Notes: generated by a model from the letters alone, not told the origin. Numbered from the stretch's first letter, positions 1 through 9,442 are shown. The stretch: DNA of 64,000 nucleotides from an uncultured Bacteroidales bacterium (GCA_934667175.1 CAKULN010000009.1:15325-79324), one strand, 5' to 3'. Made by a program: numbers and translations.

Positions 1-293
1 GACGCCGAATATGCCATCGTGTCGGTTCCGTGAAGGACGACGAAGCCGTCATAGTCCTCGTACCGTTCATGAATCAGCGACGCCAGAGCCTGCCAGAAAG
101 ATGGTTCGACGTCTGAGGAGTCGATCAGCGGGTTGAAGGTGTAAGAATCGATGCGCAGGGCGAATTTCTGCAGTTCGGGGACTTCCTCGAGAATCTGGTG
201 GAAGTCGAACGGCTTGAGAGTCAGATCGACGGGGTCCTGCTTCATGCCGATGGTGCCTCCTGTGTAAATCATCAGGATGGAAGATTTTCTCAT
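1..293 (-). CDS. ansA: L-asparaginase type I, N-terminal part (runs off window)
   Basis: Reading the minus strand from ATG at 293 gives 97 residues to the window edge. They open with MRKSSILMIYTGGTIGM and end with GFVVLHGTDTMAYSAS. The first holds the TGGTIG nucleophile-threonine motif (T14) and the second the HGTDTM motif of cytoplasmic type I asparaginases, which hydrolyse asparagine to aspartate and ammonia. The ATG overlaps the TGA stop of the upstream nuclease gene (ATGA), so the two are probably translationally coupled in one operon. The start sits in the context cggaatATG. The C-terminal two thirds lie outside the window, so activity cannot be judged. Confidence 0.9.
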   Translation of the reverse strand, partial: MRKSSILMIYTGGTIGMKQDPVDLTLKPFDFHQILEEVPELQKFALRIDSYTFNPLIDSSDVEPSFWQALASLIHERYEDYDGFVVLHGTDTMAYSA

Positions 294-1072
294 ATTCCGA
301 AAAGTGTTTTTGCGTTGAGGGTGGTGGTTTCCGCGACCTCTTCGACCGTCAAGCCTTTCAACTCGGCTATCTTCGCGGCTATCAAGGGAATGTAGGCGCT
401 TTCGTTCCGTGTGCCTCTGTGCGGGACCGGAGTCAGGTAAGGCGCGTCGGTCTCAAGCACGATTCTCTCAAGCGGGACATTTCTGACCACATCAGCCAAT
501 CCTGCGTTTTTGAACGTCACCACGCCTCCGACACCGATGCGCCAGTCTCCGAGTTTTTGTATTTCAAGGTAGGACTCCAGGCTTCCGCTGTAGGCGTGCA
601 TATTCCCTCTCAATCCTTTGTGCCTGTGGAGAATCTCCAGAAAATCACCCATCGCGTCGCGCAGGTGGATGTTGACCGGAAGATCCCTTTCCAAGGCGAA
701 ATCAAGCTGCCATTCCAAGGCTTCCTTCTGTTCCTGCGCGAACTCTTTCCCCTCGTGGTAGTCAAGGCCTATCTCGCCGACAGCCACGACCTTGCGTCCC
801 GTACGGGTCTCCCACTTGTCGAGGAAGTCCACCATCTCGTCGACCTCTGTACGCCAGTCTTTCCCGACCGAGCCGGGGTACAGGCCGATCATCGGACGCA
901 GAGCCTCTGGATACCTGTCCACGATGTCGAACATCTCCTGACGCTCCGACCTGTCGATGTCGGGCTGAAGCATGATGCGGACGCCTTCGGCCTGGGCCCT
1001 GTCGATGTACGCCTTTTCCTCTCCGGAATACGCCTTGTCGCTGATGTGGCAATGTGTGTCTATGAATATCAT
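290..1072 (-). CDS. TatD family metal-dependent hydrolase
   Basis: This 260-residue TIM-barrel amidohydrolase-type enzyme resembles TatD/YcfH 3'-5' DNases. The metal ligands are visible: HxH at 7-9 (DTHCH), E100 in GEIGLDYHE, histidines in NIHLRDA and HAYSGS, and the late Asp in ETDAPYLTP near 210. The frame is open further upstream, but the family begins with M-I-F-I-D-T-H, so ATG at 1072 is chosen; the extra upstream residues resemble no family member. It is transcribed divergently from dprA, and its stop overlaps the asparaginase start. The likely role is metal-dependent nuclease in DNA repair or turnover; the substrate is not shown by sequence. Confidence 0.92.
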   Translation of the reverse strand: MIFIDTHCHISDKAYSGEEKAYIDRAQAEGVRIMLQPDIDRSERQEMFDIVDRYPEALRPMIGLYPGSVGKDWRTEVDEMVDFLDKWETRTGRKVVAVGEIGLDYHEGKEFAQEQKEALEWQLDFALERDLPVNIHLRDAMGDFLEILHRHKGLRGNMHAYSGSLESYLEIQKLGDWRIGVGGVVTFKNAGLADVVRNVPLERIVLETDAPYLTPVPHRGTRNESAYIPLIAAKIAELKGLTVEEVAETTTLNAKTLFGI

Positions 1073-1252
1073 ACCGTCAAAGATAGGAAAATTCGCGGGA
1101 TGCGCCTTGGCGGGAATGAAAAAAACAGAAATATTCAAAAGAAACATAAATATTTTCCTGTCAAACCCCCGAAGAATCGTCTGAATGTCGCAATTTGTTC
1201 CGCTGCTTCATGGGCGTCGGTCGCCATCGTGGGCAAGAAGAGAATATCTGCA

Positions 1253-2419
1253 ATGGAAATGTCATTTGAAGAAAGGGCAGGGCTCTGTGCCCTGAACAGG
1301 ATTTTCGGGTTCGAGCCGAAAGTCGGATTGAGGTTGGTGGAGGAGTCCGGAGGCGCGGAGGAGGTGTTCCGGAAACCTGAGGAGGCCGGGCGGATCCTGG
1401 GGCTATGCTCAAGACTGAGATTCGCTCCGTTGATCACAGGCAGCGCGTTTGAGTCGGCCGCCATGGAACTGGAGGCCTTGGAGAGGAATGGATGCCGGTT
1501 TATCGGGATCGGGGAGAAAGGCTATCCTGCCTTGCTCATGGAATGTGAGGATCCTCCCTTGGGACTATATTATAAAGGGATGTCGCCACCGGAAGATGTG
1601 TTCGATGGTCTTCCGCAGATTGCCGTGGTGGGGACCAGAGGTTTGACCTATTACGGTAAGGATTGGTGCCAGAGGATTGTGAAAGCGATGTCTTGTGCCA
1701 AGATCAAACCATTGATAGTAAGCGGTCTGGCTTTGGGCGTCGACGTGACGGCGCATCGGGTGGCGCTGGATTGCGGGCTTCCGACAGTGGCGGTCATGGC
1801 CACCGGGATTGATGACATCTATCCTTCCAGAAACATGGACGTGGGTGAGGCCATCGCGTCAACTCCAGGGTGCGCCCTCGTCACGGATTACCCTCCAGGC
1901 ACCGGGGCGGTGAAGATCAATTTCCTCCGGCGCAACAGGATAATCGCCGGGATATGCCGGGCGACCGTTCTGGTTGAGTCCAAGATCAGGGGCGGTGGCA
2001 TGATGACCGCACGTCTCGCCGCATCCTACGGCCGGGATGTCTACGCATTGCCAGGCAGGATAGACGATCCGGTCTCCCAAGGATGCAATCTGCTTATAAG
2101 AGAGAATGTCGCCGAACAGATCGGGGATCTTGGGGAGCTTGTGGCCAAACTTGGTCTGGGCCGGGCTGATATGGGCCTGAAATCGGACTACAAGGAGGAG
2201 GTGGAGTCTTGCTACAAAGGACGACTGCCTGATGATGAGTATGAAGATGTCGTCAGGCTGGCTTGTCTGATAAAGTCACACCGTGGTGTGTCCGTGGATG
2301 AATTATGTCAGAAACTGAAATGGACCTACAGCCGGGTCAGCCGTCTTGCCACAACCCTGGAGTGCGACGGATTCATCACCATAGACCTCCTCCAGCACTG
2401 CAATGCTCAAACAAAATAA
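1253..2419 (+). CDS. dprA: DNA processing protein DprA
   Basis: DprA binds single-stranded DNA entering the cell and loads RecA. The 388-residue product has an N-terminal helical region (about 1-75), a Rossmann-like DprA core (about 110-300) with IAVVGTRG, VSGLALGVDVTAHR, FLRRNRIIAG and GGGMMTAR, and a C-terminal winged helix (about 310-388). The open frame continues far upstream, but that part is antisense to tatD and matches nothing. The first sensible starts are ATG 1253 or ATG 1259, after an AG-rich stretch. It is convergent with queA, with a strong hairpin between them. The gene suggests that this lineage can process incoming DNA, although no other competence gene is in the window. Confidence 0.93.
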   Translation: MEMSFEERAGLCALNRIFGFEPKVGLRLVEESGGAEEVFRKPEEAGRILGLCSRLRFAPLITGSAFESAAMELEALERNGCRFIGIGEKGYPALLMECEDPPLGLYYKGMSPPEDVFDGLPQIAVVGTRGLTYYGKDWCQRIVKAMSCAKIKPLIVSGLALGVDVTAHRVALDCGLPTVAVMATGIDDIYPSRNMDVGEAIASTPGCALVTDYPPGTGAVKINFLRRNRIIAGICRATVLVESKIRGGGMMTARLAASYGRDVYALPGRIDDPVSQGCNLLIRENVAEQIGDLGELVAKLGLGRADMGLKSDYKEEVESCYKGRLPDDEYEDVVRLACLIKSHRGVSVDELCQKLKWTYSRVSRLATTLECDGFITIDLLQHCNAQTK

Positions 2420-2431
2420 ACGAAGGGTCTA

Positions 2432-2468
2432 GACGCGACGCTGGTCGTCAGACGACCAGCATCGCGTC
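2432..2468. terminator. Hairpin between convergent dprA and queA
   Basis: Two nested inverted repeats form one 37-nt hairpin: gacgcga/tcgcgtc outside and gctggtcgt/acgaccagc inside, with a 3-nt loop and one mismatch. The queA stop codon lies inside it. No long T-run follows on either strand, so its use as a bidirectional terminator is inferred from its position. Confidence 0.55.
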
Positions 2469-3497
2469 TCCGTAAGGACCGAAACGATAGCCCTCGTCCA
2501 GAGCGACCTGGTAGGCGTTCATGACGTGATCGAAGCCACCGAATGCGGCGACAGCCATCAGCATGGTGGATTCCGGAAGATGAAAGTTGGACACCACGGC
2601 GTCCGGGACCGAGAAGTCGTAAGGCGGGAAGATGAACTTGTTCGTCCAACCGTCGTATGGCTTGACCTCGTGTGTGGTCGTGACATAGGTCTCAAGGCCC
2701 CTCAGAACTGTCGTACCGACCGCCAGCACCTTATGTCCGCCATTCTTGGCCTTGTTGATGATCTCGCACGCCTCGGGGGTGATGATGAGCCTCTCGGAGT
2801 CCATCCTGTGCTTGGAAAGATCCTCGACATCCACCCTGCGGAACTGGCCGATACCCATGTGTTCGGTGATGAAAGCCTTGTCGATGTCCTTGAGAATCAT
2901 TCTGTTGAACAGCTCGCGGCTGAAATGGGTCCCAGCCGCCGGAACCGCCACCGCGCCTTCGTTTTTGGCAAAGATGGTCTGATAGTTCTCGTTGTCCTCC
3001 GGAGAGATCTTTGACTTCACCCATTTCGGCACCGGAATCTCACCGAGGCTGAAAAGCGAACGTTTGAACTCCTCGTAAGGGCCGTCGTAGAGGAAGCGTA
3101 AGGTACGTCCTCTGGAGGTGGTGTTGTCGATGACCTCTGCCACAAGACTCTGGTCGTCACCGAAATAGAGCTTGTTGCCGATCCGGATCTTCCTCGCCGG
3201 ATCCACAATCACATCCCAAAGGTGCTGCTCGCGGTTGAGCTCCCTCAGAAGGAAGACCATGATGTCCGCTCCTGTCTTCTCCTTCTTGCCATAGAGACGG
3301 GCCGGAAACACCTTTGTGTCGTTGAACACGAAAGTGTCACCTTTGCCGAAATAGTCTATGATGTCTTTGAATATCCTGTGCTCGATCTCGCCTGTGTCCT
3401 TGTGCACGACCATGAGTCTGCATTCGTCACGCCACCTTGTCGGCTCCTGAGCCACACGCTCCTTCGGAAGAAGGAATTGGAATTGTGAAAGTTTCAT
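2448..3497 (-). CDS. queA: tRNA preQ1(34) S-adenosylmethionine ribosyltransferase-isomerase QueA
   Basis: QueA transfers and isomerises the ribosyl group of S-adenosylmethionine onto preQ1 in tRNA to give epoxyqueuosine. The 349-residue protein opens with [17 protein letters not shown] and contains [29 protein letters not shown] and [12 protein letters not shown], all family-typical. The length fits the family. The start at 3497 is preferred over a slightly longer frame because it gives the canonical N-terminus and lies in the context cgaatATG. It lies 78 nt downstream of the NUDIX gene on the same strand. Confidence 0.96.
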   Translation of the reverse strand: MKLSQFQFLLPKERVAQEPTRWRDECRLMVVHKDTGEIEHRIFKDIIDYFGKGDTFVFNDTKVFPARLYGKKEKTGADIMVFLLRELNREQHLWDVIVDPARKIRIGNKLYFGDDQSLVAEVIDNTTSRGRTLRFLYDGPYEEFKRSLFSLGEIPVPKWVKSKISPEDNENYQTIFAKNEGAVAVPAAGTHFSRELFNRMILKDIDKAFITEHMGIGQFRRVDVEDLSKHRMDSERLIITPEACEIINKAKNGGHKVLAVGTTVLRGLETYVTTTHEVKPYDGWTNKFIFPPYDFSVPDAVVSNFHLPESTMLMAVAAFGGFDHVMNAYQVALDEGYRFGPYGDAMLVV

Positions 3498-3574
3498 ATT
3501 CGATAACAAGCGTTATAGTCAATCCTTTAATATACGGCATTGGCTCCGGAAAAGTTTCAAGTTTCTTGATTATC

Positions 3575-4186
3575 CTATATTTTCGCCTCTCTGAACACCT
3601 CCACGATGGATGGATAGGTGTTCTTAAGGTAAGGGGAAAGTCCTGACCTGGCGACCCACGCCGCCTTTGTGATGTCCTCGTCCCGCTGCGGTGTAAGATT
3701 CACCGGATCGGTGTAAAGCATGTCGTACCACCAGGTGTGCTTGAGATGCCATATTCCGTCACGCCGGTAGCAATGGTCGGTGACGCAGATGAGCCCCCGG
3801 AGCTCCAGATCGCCCACTCCGGTCTCTTCCCGGACTTCCCGAAGAGCTGTCACCCTGATGTCCTCTCCTGCCTCCTGATGTCCTTTGGGCAGGTCCCAGA
3901 GACCGTTCCTGTTTATGAGGAGCACGTCTTCCCGGCGGTTTGACACAAGCCCTCCGGCGGCGTTTACCTCCTTGAACCGGTGACAGAACTTCTTGTAGGT
4001 GGTCTCGATGTCATCTGTCGGAATGTAGATTCTGGCCAGAGTGTCGGATGTCTCGAACATCTCAACCAATGATTTGATGTCCGGGCTGTCCCCGAGGTGG
4101 AGCTCGACGGAGTTCGGATCGGACAATGCCTGTTCCCGCGGAGAACAGATGATCATGCATCTCTTTTCAAGGTAAATCCTGTGCAT
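3575..4186 (-). CDS. NUDIX hydrolase
   Basis: The 203-residue protein has a complete NUDIX box at 102-124 (G-x5-E-x7-REV-x-EE-x-GV), preceded by the beta-strand pattern NAAGGLVSNRREDVLLI. The enzymes hydrolyse nucleoside diphosphates linked to another moiety; the substrate here cannot be predicted. The N-terminal 75 residues are an extension seen in some Bacteroidales members and of unknown role. It is divergent from pyrE and may be cotranscribed with queA. Confidence 0.9.
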   Translation of the reverse strand: MHRIYLEKRCMIICSPREQALSDPNSVELHLGDSPDIKSLVEMFETSDTLARIYIPTDDIETTYKKFCHRFKEVNAAGGLVSNRREDVLLINRNGLWDLPKGHQEAGEDIRVTALREVREETGVGDLELRGLICVTDHCYRRDGIWHLKHTWWYDMLYTDPVNLTPQRDEDITKAAWVARSGLSPYLKNTYPSIVEVFREAKI

Positions 4187-4211
4187 CCCGTGAAAATTGG
4201 AGTAAAACCAT

Positions 4212-4219
4212 TATATTTG
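4212..4219 (+). promoter_or_regulatory. Probable -7 box of the pyrE promoter
   Basis: TATATTTG matches the Bacteroidetes -7 consensus TAnnTTTG, 38 nt before the pyrE start. No good TTTG -33 element lies at the usual 19-21 nt spacing, so only the -7 box is supported. Confidence 0.45.
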
Positions 4220-4257
4220 TATGTTACGTGCAAAGTTAACAATCATTTTTAATGAAT

Positions 4258-4890
4258 ATGGAAAACATCGACAGAAAACTTGCTTCTGAACTTCTCCGCA
4301 TAAAAGCCGTCCTGCTCAGGCCTGACGAGCCTTTCACATGGGCTTCCGGTTGGCGTTCCCCGATCTATTGCGACAACCGCAGGATCCTTTCCGATTCGGT
4401 CCTTCGTTCCAAGGTCGCGGGCTGGCTGGCCGAGACTGCGTCAAGTGAGTGCCCTGAGGCTGAGATTGTGGCGGGAGTCGCCACGGGGGCGATCGCCCAT
4501 GGTGTTCTGGCCGCGGACAGGATGGCCAAGCCTTTTGTCTACGTCCGTCCCAAACCGAAGGATCATGGCACGGGATCTCAGATCGAGGGCGTACTTCCGG
4601 TAGGGGCTAAAGTTGTTGTGGTCGAGGATCTCATCTCGACAGGAATGAGCAGTCTCGCGGCGGTGAAGGCTTTGCGTGACGCCGGAGCGGAGGTGTTGGG
4701 AATGGTCGCCATATTCACTTATGGCTTTGATCTGGCCGCTCGGCGCTTTGAGGAGGAGGGCGTGAGGTTGAAGACTCTTTCCTGCTACGACGCTCTGATT
4801 GAGGAGGCCACGGCGACGGGCTATGTCAAGGAGTCGGATGTGGAGATCCTTCGCCAGTGGCGGCTGAATCCGTCGGAATGGAACAGATAG
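4258..4890 (+). CDS. pyrE: Orotate phosphoribosyltransferase
   Basis: PyrE joins orotate and PRPP to form OMP in pyrimidine synthesis. The 210-residue product carries the PRPP-binding loop VVVVEDLISTGMSS near 119-132, and FTWASGWRSPIYCDNRR early in the chain, which binds orotate. Two in-frame ATGs lie 6 nt apart (4252, 4258); the second is preferred because it sits in the recurring gaatATG context. It is followed after 52 nt by an SRPBCC-fold gene and then an RNA methyltransferase, probably one transcript. Confidence 0.95.
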   Translation: MENIDRKLASELLRIKAVLLRPDEPFTWASGWRSPIYCDNRRILSDSVLRSKVAGWLAETASSECPEAEIVAGVATGAIAHGVLAADRMAKPFVYVRPKPKDHGTGSQIEGVLPVGAKVVVVEDLISTGMSSLAAVKALRDAGAEVLGMVAIFTYGFDLAARRFEEEGVRLKTLSCYDALIEEATATGYVKESDVEILRQWRLNPSEWNR

Positions 4891-4942
4891 GCGTTTCGCC
4901 TCGGCCGGTTTTTGTGTGAACCAAGAATAAATCAGGAATATT

Positions 4943-5419
4943 ATGACTACAGAGATAACAAGCAAACACGGATTGGTCTCAAAGCAGCCGTTCGAGCTGT
5001 ACATGGCCTTTGTGGACATGCGTAATTTCCTTCAGTTCCTTCCGGAGGACAAGAAGGCGGACGTCGAGGCGGATTATGACACGATCTCCGCGACAGTGCA
5101 GGGATTCAAGATCGGAATGATGGTCAAGAACAGGACTCCGTACTCAAGCATTGAGTTCATAGACAACGGGGCACCGTTCCAGTTCGGCGGCACGCTGCAT
5201 TTCGACGCGGTTCCGGGCGACCCGTCAAAGACGGACTTCCACATCGAGTTCCACGCTGAGCTGAACCTTATGATGAAGATGATGCTTGGCGGGAAGATCC
5301 GTGAGGCCATGAACAGGATGGTGGACGGTCTCGTGGCGATGTCCGAGGGCAGGATGCCGGATGGAATCGACGAGGAGACCCTCCGCAGGATGAAAGAGAA
5401 GCTAGGCGGGAATCAGTAG
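4943..5419 (+). CDS. SRPBCC-fold (START/polyketide-cyclase-like) protein
   Basis: The 158-residue soluble protein begins MTTEITSKHGLVSKQPFELY and has the alternating strand pattern and C-terminal amphipathic helix of SRPBCC ligand-binding proteins. No catalytic motif is visible. Bacteroidales genomes commonly keep such a gene next to pyrE. Its stop (TAG 5417-5419) abuts the start of the next gene with no gap, which implies coupling. The ligand is unknown. The start follows gaatattATG. Confidence 0.75.
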   Translation: MTTEITSKHGLVSKQPFELYMAFVDMRNFLQFLPEDKKADVEADYDTISATVQGFKIGMMVKNRTPYSSIEFIDNGAPFQFGGTLHFDAVPGDPSKTDFHIEFHAELNLMMKMMLGGKIREAMNRMVDGLVAMSEGRMPDGIDEETLRRMKEKLGGNQ

Positions 5420-6757
5420 ATGCGCGGACTGGACGACATCTGTCTTCGGGACATTCTGACCAGGGCGATAGGTGACCGTAGGGCCGAGGTCGCTGTGGAG
5501 GCGTTTCGTGAACCCGCGTCGGTGTCTGTCCGGATCAATCCTTTCAAGGTGGATGATCCAGGGAACTTCGTCAAGGAACATTTTGGCGGAGATGCCCGAA
5601 GGGTTCCGTGGAGTCCGTACGGGTTCATGCTCGGTGAAAGGCCTAAATTCACTCTGGATCCGTTGTTCCATTGCGGTTGTTACTATGTCCAGGACTCCTC
5701 GGCCATGGTCACCGGGAGTATATTCAGAGATGTCCTTCCAGATTGTGGGAATTGCTTAAGGCCGGTCAGGGTCTTGGATTTGTGCGCGGCTCCAGGCGGG
5801 AAAAGCACAGACCTTGCCGCTTCTCTGCGTGAGGCGTTCGGGGACAATTTTATTTTGGTCTCCAATGAGGTGATGCGTTCCAGGGCTTCCGTCCTGGCTG
5901 ACAACATGGCCTTGTGGGGTGATCCGAATGTGGTTGTCACGAGTGTGGACCCAAAGGCGTTCGCGAGGTTGGAGGGCTTTTTCGACATCATCGTGACTGA
6001 CGTTCCGTGCTCTGGTGAGGGAATGTTCCGCAAGGATGCCAAGGCGGTTGAGGATTGGTCGGAGAGCACGGTCAACCTTTGCTCGATGAGGCAGAAAAGG
6101 ATCCTGGCCGATGTCTGGCCTTCGCTTCGCTGCGGAGGAGCTCTGGTCTACTCGACATGTACTTTCGAGGAAGCGGAGAACGACACCATTATGGAATGGG
6201 CGTCCACCGAACTTGGTGGCGACATTTATGAATATGATTACCAGTCTCTTCCGGGCGTGATTCCGACAAGAACAGGCGGACTGCTTGTCCCGGGATTCGT
6301 GAAGGGGGAGGGGCAGTTTGTCTCGGCGCTGGTGAAGGACACAGGAGTCAACGGCTTCAGGCTTTCCGGAAAGCCTGCCGTCGGAGCGACCGAAAAACGG
6401 AAAGGGGACCTGCTCATACATATTCCCGGAGCGATTTCCCGTGAGGTCACCGCCCTTGAGCAGTTGCGTCCAATTCAAGCGGGGGTGGCCAAAGGTGAGC
6501 TGAAGGGGCGTGATCTGGTGCCGTCGGCGGACTGGGCTTTGAGTATCGCTCTCCCCGGGGAAGAGTATCCTGTGGCTGATCTTGACCGTGAGACGGCTCT
6601 CAGGTTCCTGCACCGTGACAGCATATTCCTGAAAGATGCTCCCAAGGGATTTGTGTTGGTTTGTTTCGAGGGGCATCCGCTCGGCTTCGTGAAGAACCTC
6701 GGCGTCAGATGCAACAATCTTCATCCACAGGGCCGCAAAATCAAAATGGATGTGTAA
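5420..6757 (+). CDS. NOL1/NOP2/Sun-type RNA m5C methyltransferase (RsmF-like)
   Basis: The 445-residue SAM-dependent enzyme methylates cytosine C5 in RNA, probably rRNA. The SAM site is VLDLCAAPGGKST (118-130). The two essential cysteines are present: C197 in DVPCSGEGMF (nucleophile region) and C247 in YSTCTF. A C-terminal RsmF-like RNA-binding part (about 330-445) follows, ending in the pattern LGFVKNLGVRCNN. Fusion length and domain order match RsmF rather than RsmB, which has an N-terminal NusB domain absent here. The start is directly adjacent to the preceding stop. Confidence 0.92.
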   Translation: MRGLDDICLRDILTRAIGDRRAEVAVEAFREPASVSVRINPFKVDDPGNFVKEHFGGDARRVPWSPYGFMLGERPKFTLDPLFHCGCYYVQDSSAMVTGSIFRDVLPDCGNCLRPVRVLDLCAAPGGKSTDLAASLREAFGDNFILVSNEVMRSRASVLADNMALWGDPNVVVTSVDPKAFARLEGFFDIIVTDVPCSGEGMFRKDAKAVEDWSESTVNLCSMRQKRILADVWPSLRCGGALVYSTCTFEEAENDTIMEWASTELGGDIYEYDYQSLPGVIPTRTGGLLVPGFVKGEGQFVSALVKDTGVNGFRLSGKPAVGATEKRKGDLLIHIPGAISREVTALEQLRPIQAGVAKGELKGRDLVPSADWALSIALPGEEYPVADLDRETALRFLHRDSIFLKDAPKGFVLVCFEGHPLGFVKNLGVRCNNLHPQGRKIKMDV

Positions 6758-6767
6758 ATTATTGAAT

Positions 6768-7691
6768 ATGAAAAGAATATTATTGACGATTTTGTCCGTT
6801 ATCACCCTTCTTCCGCTTTCGGCGCAGACCAAGACTACTCAGAAGGAATATCTTGACCGCTATCAGTTGCTGGTCTCAAAGCTTGGCGCCTCAGGAGTGG
6901 GCATCGAGACGCTTCTCCAGCGTTGGGGAAAGGATTACCCGGAGGACACTGATATGCTGCTCGGTAAATTCACTTACTATCTGTCCAAGTGCCAGACATC
7001 CTCGATCGAGGTGATGGATGCCGCGAAGTATCTGGGAAACGCCCCGGCTTTGACCCTGAAGGACTCGCTCGGCAGGGATGTGAACTATTTTCAGGTTGTC
7101 TCCTACGATGACGAGCTTTTCGGCAAGGCCACCCAGGCCATAGACAAGGCCATTGAACTGAACCCGGATCGTCTGGATCTGCGGCTCTTCAAGATCTCCG
7201 CCTTGATCGGCTACGAGAAGGACAGCCCGGACATGGCCCTCGCAGGCTTGAAGGCCCTCATCGACTATAACGGCCACAGCCACCCGAAGTGGGAATATCC
7301 CGAAGTCGAGGCAGGCGATGACCTTTTCCCGTCAGTGATGCAGGAATATTGCTACGCTTTCTTCAAGATAGGCACTCCGCATTGTTTCGAGGCCTTTAAG
7401 GAACTTTCGGAGAAGATGTTGAGCTACTATCCGGGCAACACTGTCTACATGACCAACATCGGTTCGTACTACCTGGTCTGCAAGCATGACAGCAAGGCCG
7501 CGCTCAAGATGTACAACAAGGTCTTGAAAAAGAGCCCCGATGACTACACCGCCATCAAGAACTGTGTCCTCCTTGCCCGCAGCGACAAGAACACCAAACT
7601 GGAAAGGAAGTACCTCCCGATGCTCGTCCGCGTCACCCCGGACGAGTCTGAGAGACTCTCCGCCCAAGCCCGTCTGGATGCGTTGAAATAA
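6768..7691 (+). CDS. Secreted TPR-repeat protein
   Basis: The 307-residue protein has a signal peptide (MKRILLTILSVITLLPLSAQ) and then helical repeats. The C-terminal part (KAALKMYNKVLKKSPDDYTA) is a recognisable TPR unit; earlier segments such as ATQAIDKAIELNPDRLDLRL are another. The likely location is periplasm, with a scaffold role of unknown partner. The start at 6768 is chosen for the signal peptide and the gaatATG context; an open extension of 6 codons upstream is ignored. It is followed by a strong terminator. Confidence 0.8.
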   Translation: MKRILLTILSVITLLPLSAQTKTTQKEYLDRYQLLVSKLGASGVGIETLLQRWGKDYPEDTDMLLGKFTYYLSKCQTSSIEVMDAAKYLGNAPALTLKDSLGRDVNYFQVVSYDDELFGKATQAIDKAIELNPDRLDLRLFKISALIGYEKDSPDMALAGLKALIDYNGHSHPKWEYPEVEAGDDLFPSVMQEYCYAFFKIGTPHCFEAFKELSEKMLSYYPGNTVYMTNIGSYYLVCKHDSKAALKMYNKVLKKSPDDYTAIKNCVLLARSDKNTKLERKYLPMLVRVTPDESERLSAQARLDALK

Positions 7692-7716
7692 ATACTTGAC
7701 GCGTTGAAATAAATAA

Positions 7717-7750
7717 GGGACCACCTGGATTCCAGGTGATCCCCTTTTTT
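7717..7750. terminator. Rho-independent terminator after the TPR gene
   Basis: The stem gggaccacctgg/ccaggtgatccc (one mismatch, loop ATT-C) is followed by ccTTTTTT. It separates two convergent genes and could also serve the minus-strand locus. Just upstream (about 7680-7715) the segment gcgttgaaataaata is present twice, 20 nt apart, one copy carrying the TPR stop codon. Confidence 0.85.
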
Positions 7751-7781
7751 GGTCGCAGAGCTTGCCGGAGCGGCCGTCGGA

Positions 7782-9416
7782 TTACTTGAGTGAACGCACA
7801 ACGCGGAATCCCATGATGTCGTAGATCACAGCGCCGCTGCCCGGACTGTCGCTGGTCTTGCAGTTGGCGTTCTGCATCCGCCAGGTCTTCACTGAGCAAT
7901 TGCCTGTGTAGGTTCTGTAGCATCCGCCTCTTGTGATGACATACTGATCAATCATATCTCGTGGAGTCTCAGGTCCCCAAGGGTCTGTTTCCTCGGCATC
8001 CGAGGCATAGTCCAATGAGATGTACCATTCGCCGGTCATCTCTTCGATGTTGCCGCAAAGATCGTAAATGCCAAGGGCGTTCGGCTTCTTAAGGCCGACC
8101 ACATGGACATGCTCCTCGTCCCCTATCTTGGAGTTATCCTCGTACCATCCGACCTCGTCGATGTTGTCGCTTCCGGCGAAATAGAAAGGATACTTCTCGT
8201 TTTCGGGGCCGCCTTTGGATGCATATTCAAACTCGGCGTTGGTCGGAAGGCGGTAGCCGTTGGCCTCCTTGTTTCTGGTGACTGTGGCCTCCAGCAATTC
8301 CTTGCCGGTCTCCTTGTCCCACTGGGTGTTGGAGAACGTGTAAACCGGAGTGTAGCCTTTCTGCTCGCTAAGTTTGTTGCAGTAGTTCATCGCCTCGTAA
8401 AGGGTCACTTTTGAGACAGGGTAAAGGTCGTTGCTCTTGTCGTTTGACGGATTGTAGCCCATCACCTGAAGGAATTCCCTCTGGGTGACCTCGTAGCGTC
8501 CCATCTCAAAGGCTGAGATGTTCACCTTGTGGGAGTTCTTTTGGTCCTGAGCGTTCTTTACCGTCTTGAAATACTCGCTTGGCTGCTTGCCGAGGATGAA
8601 CGAGCCAGCTCCGATGGCCACCATGTCGAACGCCTTGAAGTTCGGGTTGGTCTCCTTTTCGGTTCCGGGAGTTGTTCCGCCACCGCCTGTGGAATTGGTT
8701 GTAACCACCGCGAAATAGGTCTTGCTGTCCATTGTCTTCTCGTTGATGACAAGGTATTGGACAGCCTCCGTGAAGTCAGCGGCGACTCCGCTGCCCGGAG
8801 TGACCGTAGAGCCTTCCGTGACGACTATGACCGGCTTGAGTGCGGTGACATCCGTGCCTTCTGGCATGGTGATCGTGATTGTCGGGTAGCTGATCTGGCT
8901 TGAGATCTGTCCGGGGATGATGAACTGTGTGATAGCCGCGCCGGTCTCGGTGCCGGGTGTCGGATCCTCGCCCCCACCGCCGCTCCCGGCATTCTGCATG
9001 ACAGTTATCGTGTAGGTGCTGACTGGTGTGTCATTCTGGTAGGCGGTGACGTCAATCGTGGTCTGGCGCGGATTGGCGGTCGTGTTCTTGGCCACAGACA
9101 GGGACAGACGCGCCTTGCTGCAGGTAGCGACGCACCAAATCTTATCCGCCGTCGGAATCTCGGTCTTCAATTTGTAATCACCGAGGTTGTTGTCATTGAT
9201 GTCAACGAAAGAGATGGCGCTTGTCATCACTCCCGACTTATCAACGGTAAGTATGCCGTTCTCCTGGTCGAAAGAGACAATCCCTTCCGGGATCTGCGAG
9301 ATTTCCGCCGAAAGCTCGACTTTCGCTACCGGGTCATCGCCGGTCCCTTCGCATGAAGCGAAGGCGAACAGCGCGGCGAGTCCGGACAGAATGTATGATG
9401 ATATCCTGAATTTCAT
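7782..9416 (-). CDS. Surface lipoprotein with BACON-like and FGE/sulfatase-modifying-fold domains
   Basis: The 544-residue protein has a lipoprotein signal with lipobox Cys at 22 (FAFASC). Residues about 30-135 look like a BACON-type beta domain (WCVATCSKARLSLSVAKNT). A linker rich in G and T (SGGGGEDPTPGTETG) leads to a DUF5018-like beta domain (about 155-245), then a second TGGGGTTPGT linker and a C-terminal FGE-sulfatase fold (about 265-544: MVAIGAGSFILGK, MGRYEVTQREFLQVMG, GYRLPTNAEFEYASKGG, FRVVRSLK). It is the last gene of the minus-strand SusCD locus, 26 nt after a related paralogue. No sulfatase is in the window, so a binding or structural role is at least as likely as a formylglycine-generating one. 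Confidence 0.85.
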   Translation of the reverse strand: MKFRISSYILSGLAALFAFASCEGTGDDPVAKVELSAEISQIPEGIVSFDQENGILTVDKSGVMTSAISFVDINDNNLGDYKLKTEIPTADKIWCVATCSKARLSLSVAKNTTANPRQTTIDVTAYQNDTPVSTYTITVMQNAGSGGGGEDPTPGTETGAAITQFIIPGQISSQISYPTITITMPEGTDVTALKPVIVVTEGSTVTPGSGVAADFTEAVQYLVINEKTMDSKTYFAVVTTNSTGGGGTTPGTEKETNPNFKAFDMVAIGAGSFILGKQPSEYFKTVKNAQDQKNSHKVNISAFEMGRYEVTQREFLQVMGYNPSNDKSNDLYPVSKVTLYEAMNYCNKLSEQKGYTPVYTFSNTQWDKETGKELLEATVTRNKEANGYRLPTNAEFEYASKGGPENEKYPFYFAGSDNIDEVGWYEDNSKIGDEEHVHVVGLKKPNALGIYDLCGNIEEMTGEWYISLDYASDAEETDPWGPETPRDMIDQYVITRGGCYRTYTGNCSVKTWRMQNANCKTSDSPGSGAVIYDIMGFRVVRSLK

Positions 9417-9442
9417 AGTATTGTCTTGTTTGTTTATTTTAT

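Noticed and set aside
1078..1085. TATCTTTG on the minus strand as the tatD promoter
   Set aside because: It would place the transcript start at or inside the start codon, and no TTTG lies at -33.
419..1252. Long open frame in front of dprA, continuous with it
   Set aside because: It is antisense to tatD and its translation has no family features; the dprA fold begins at 1253.
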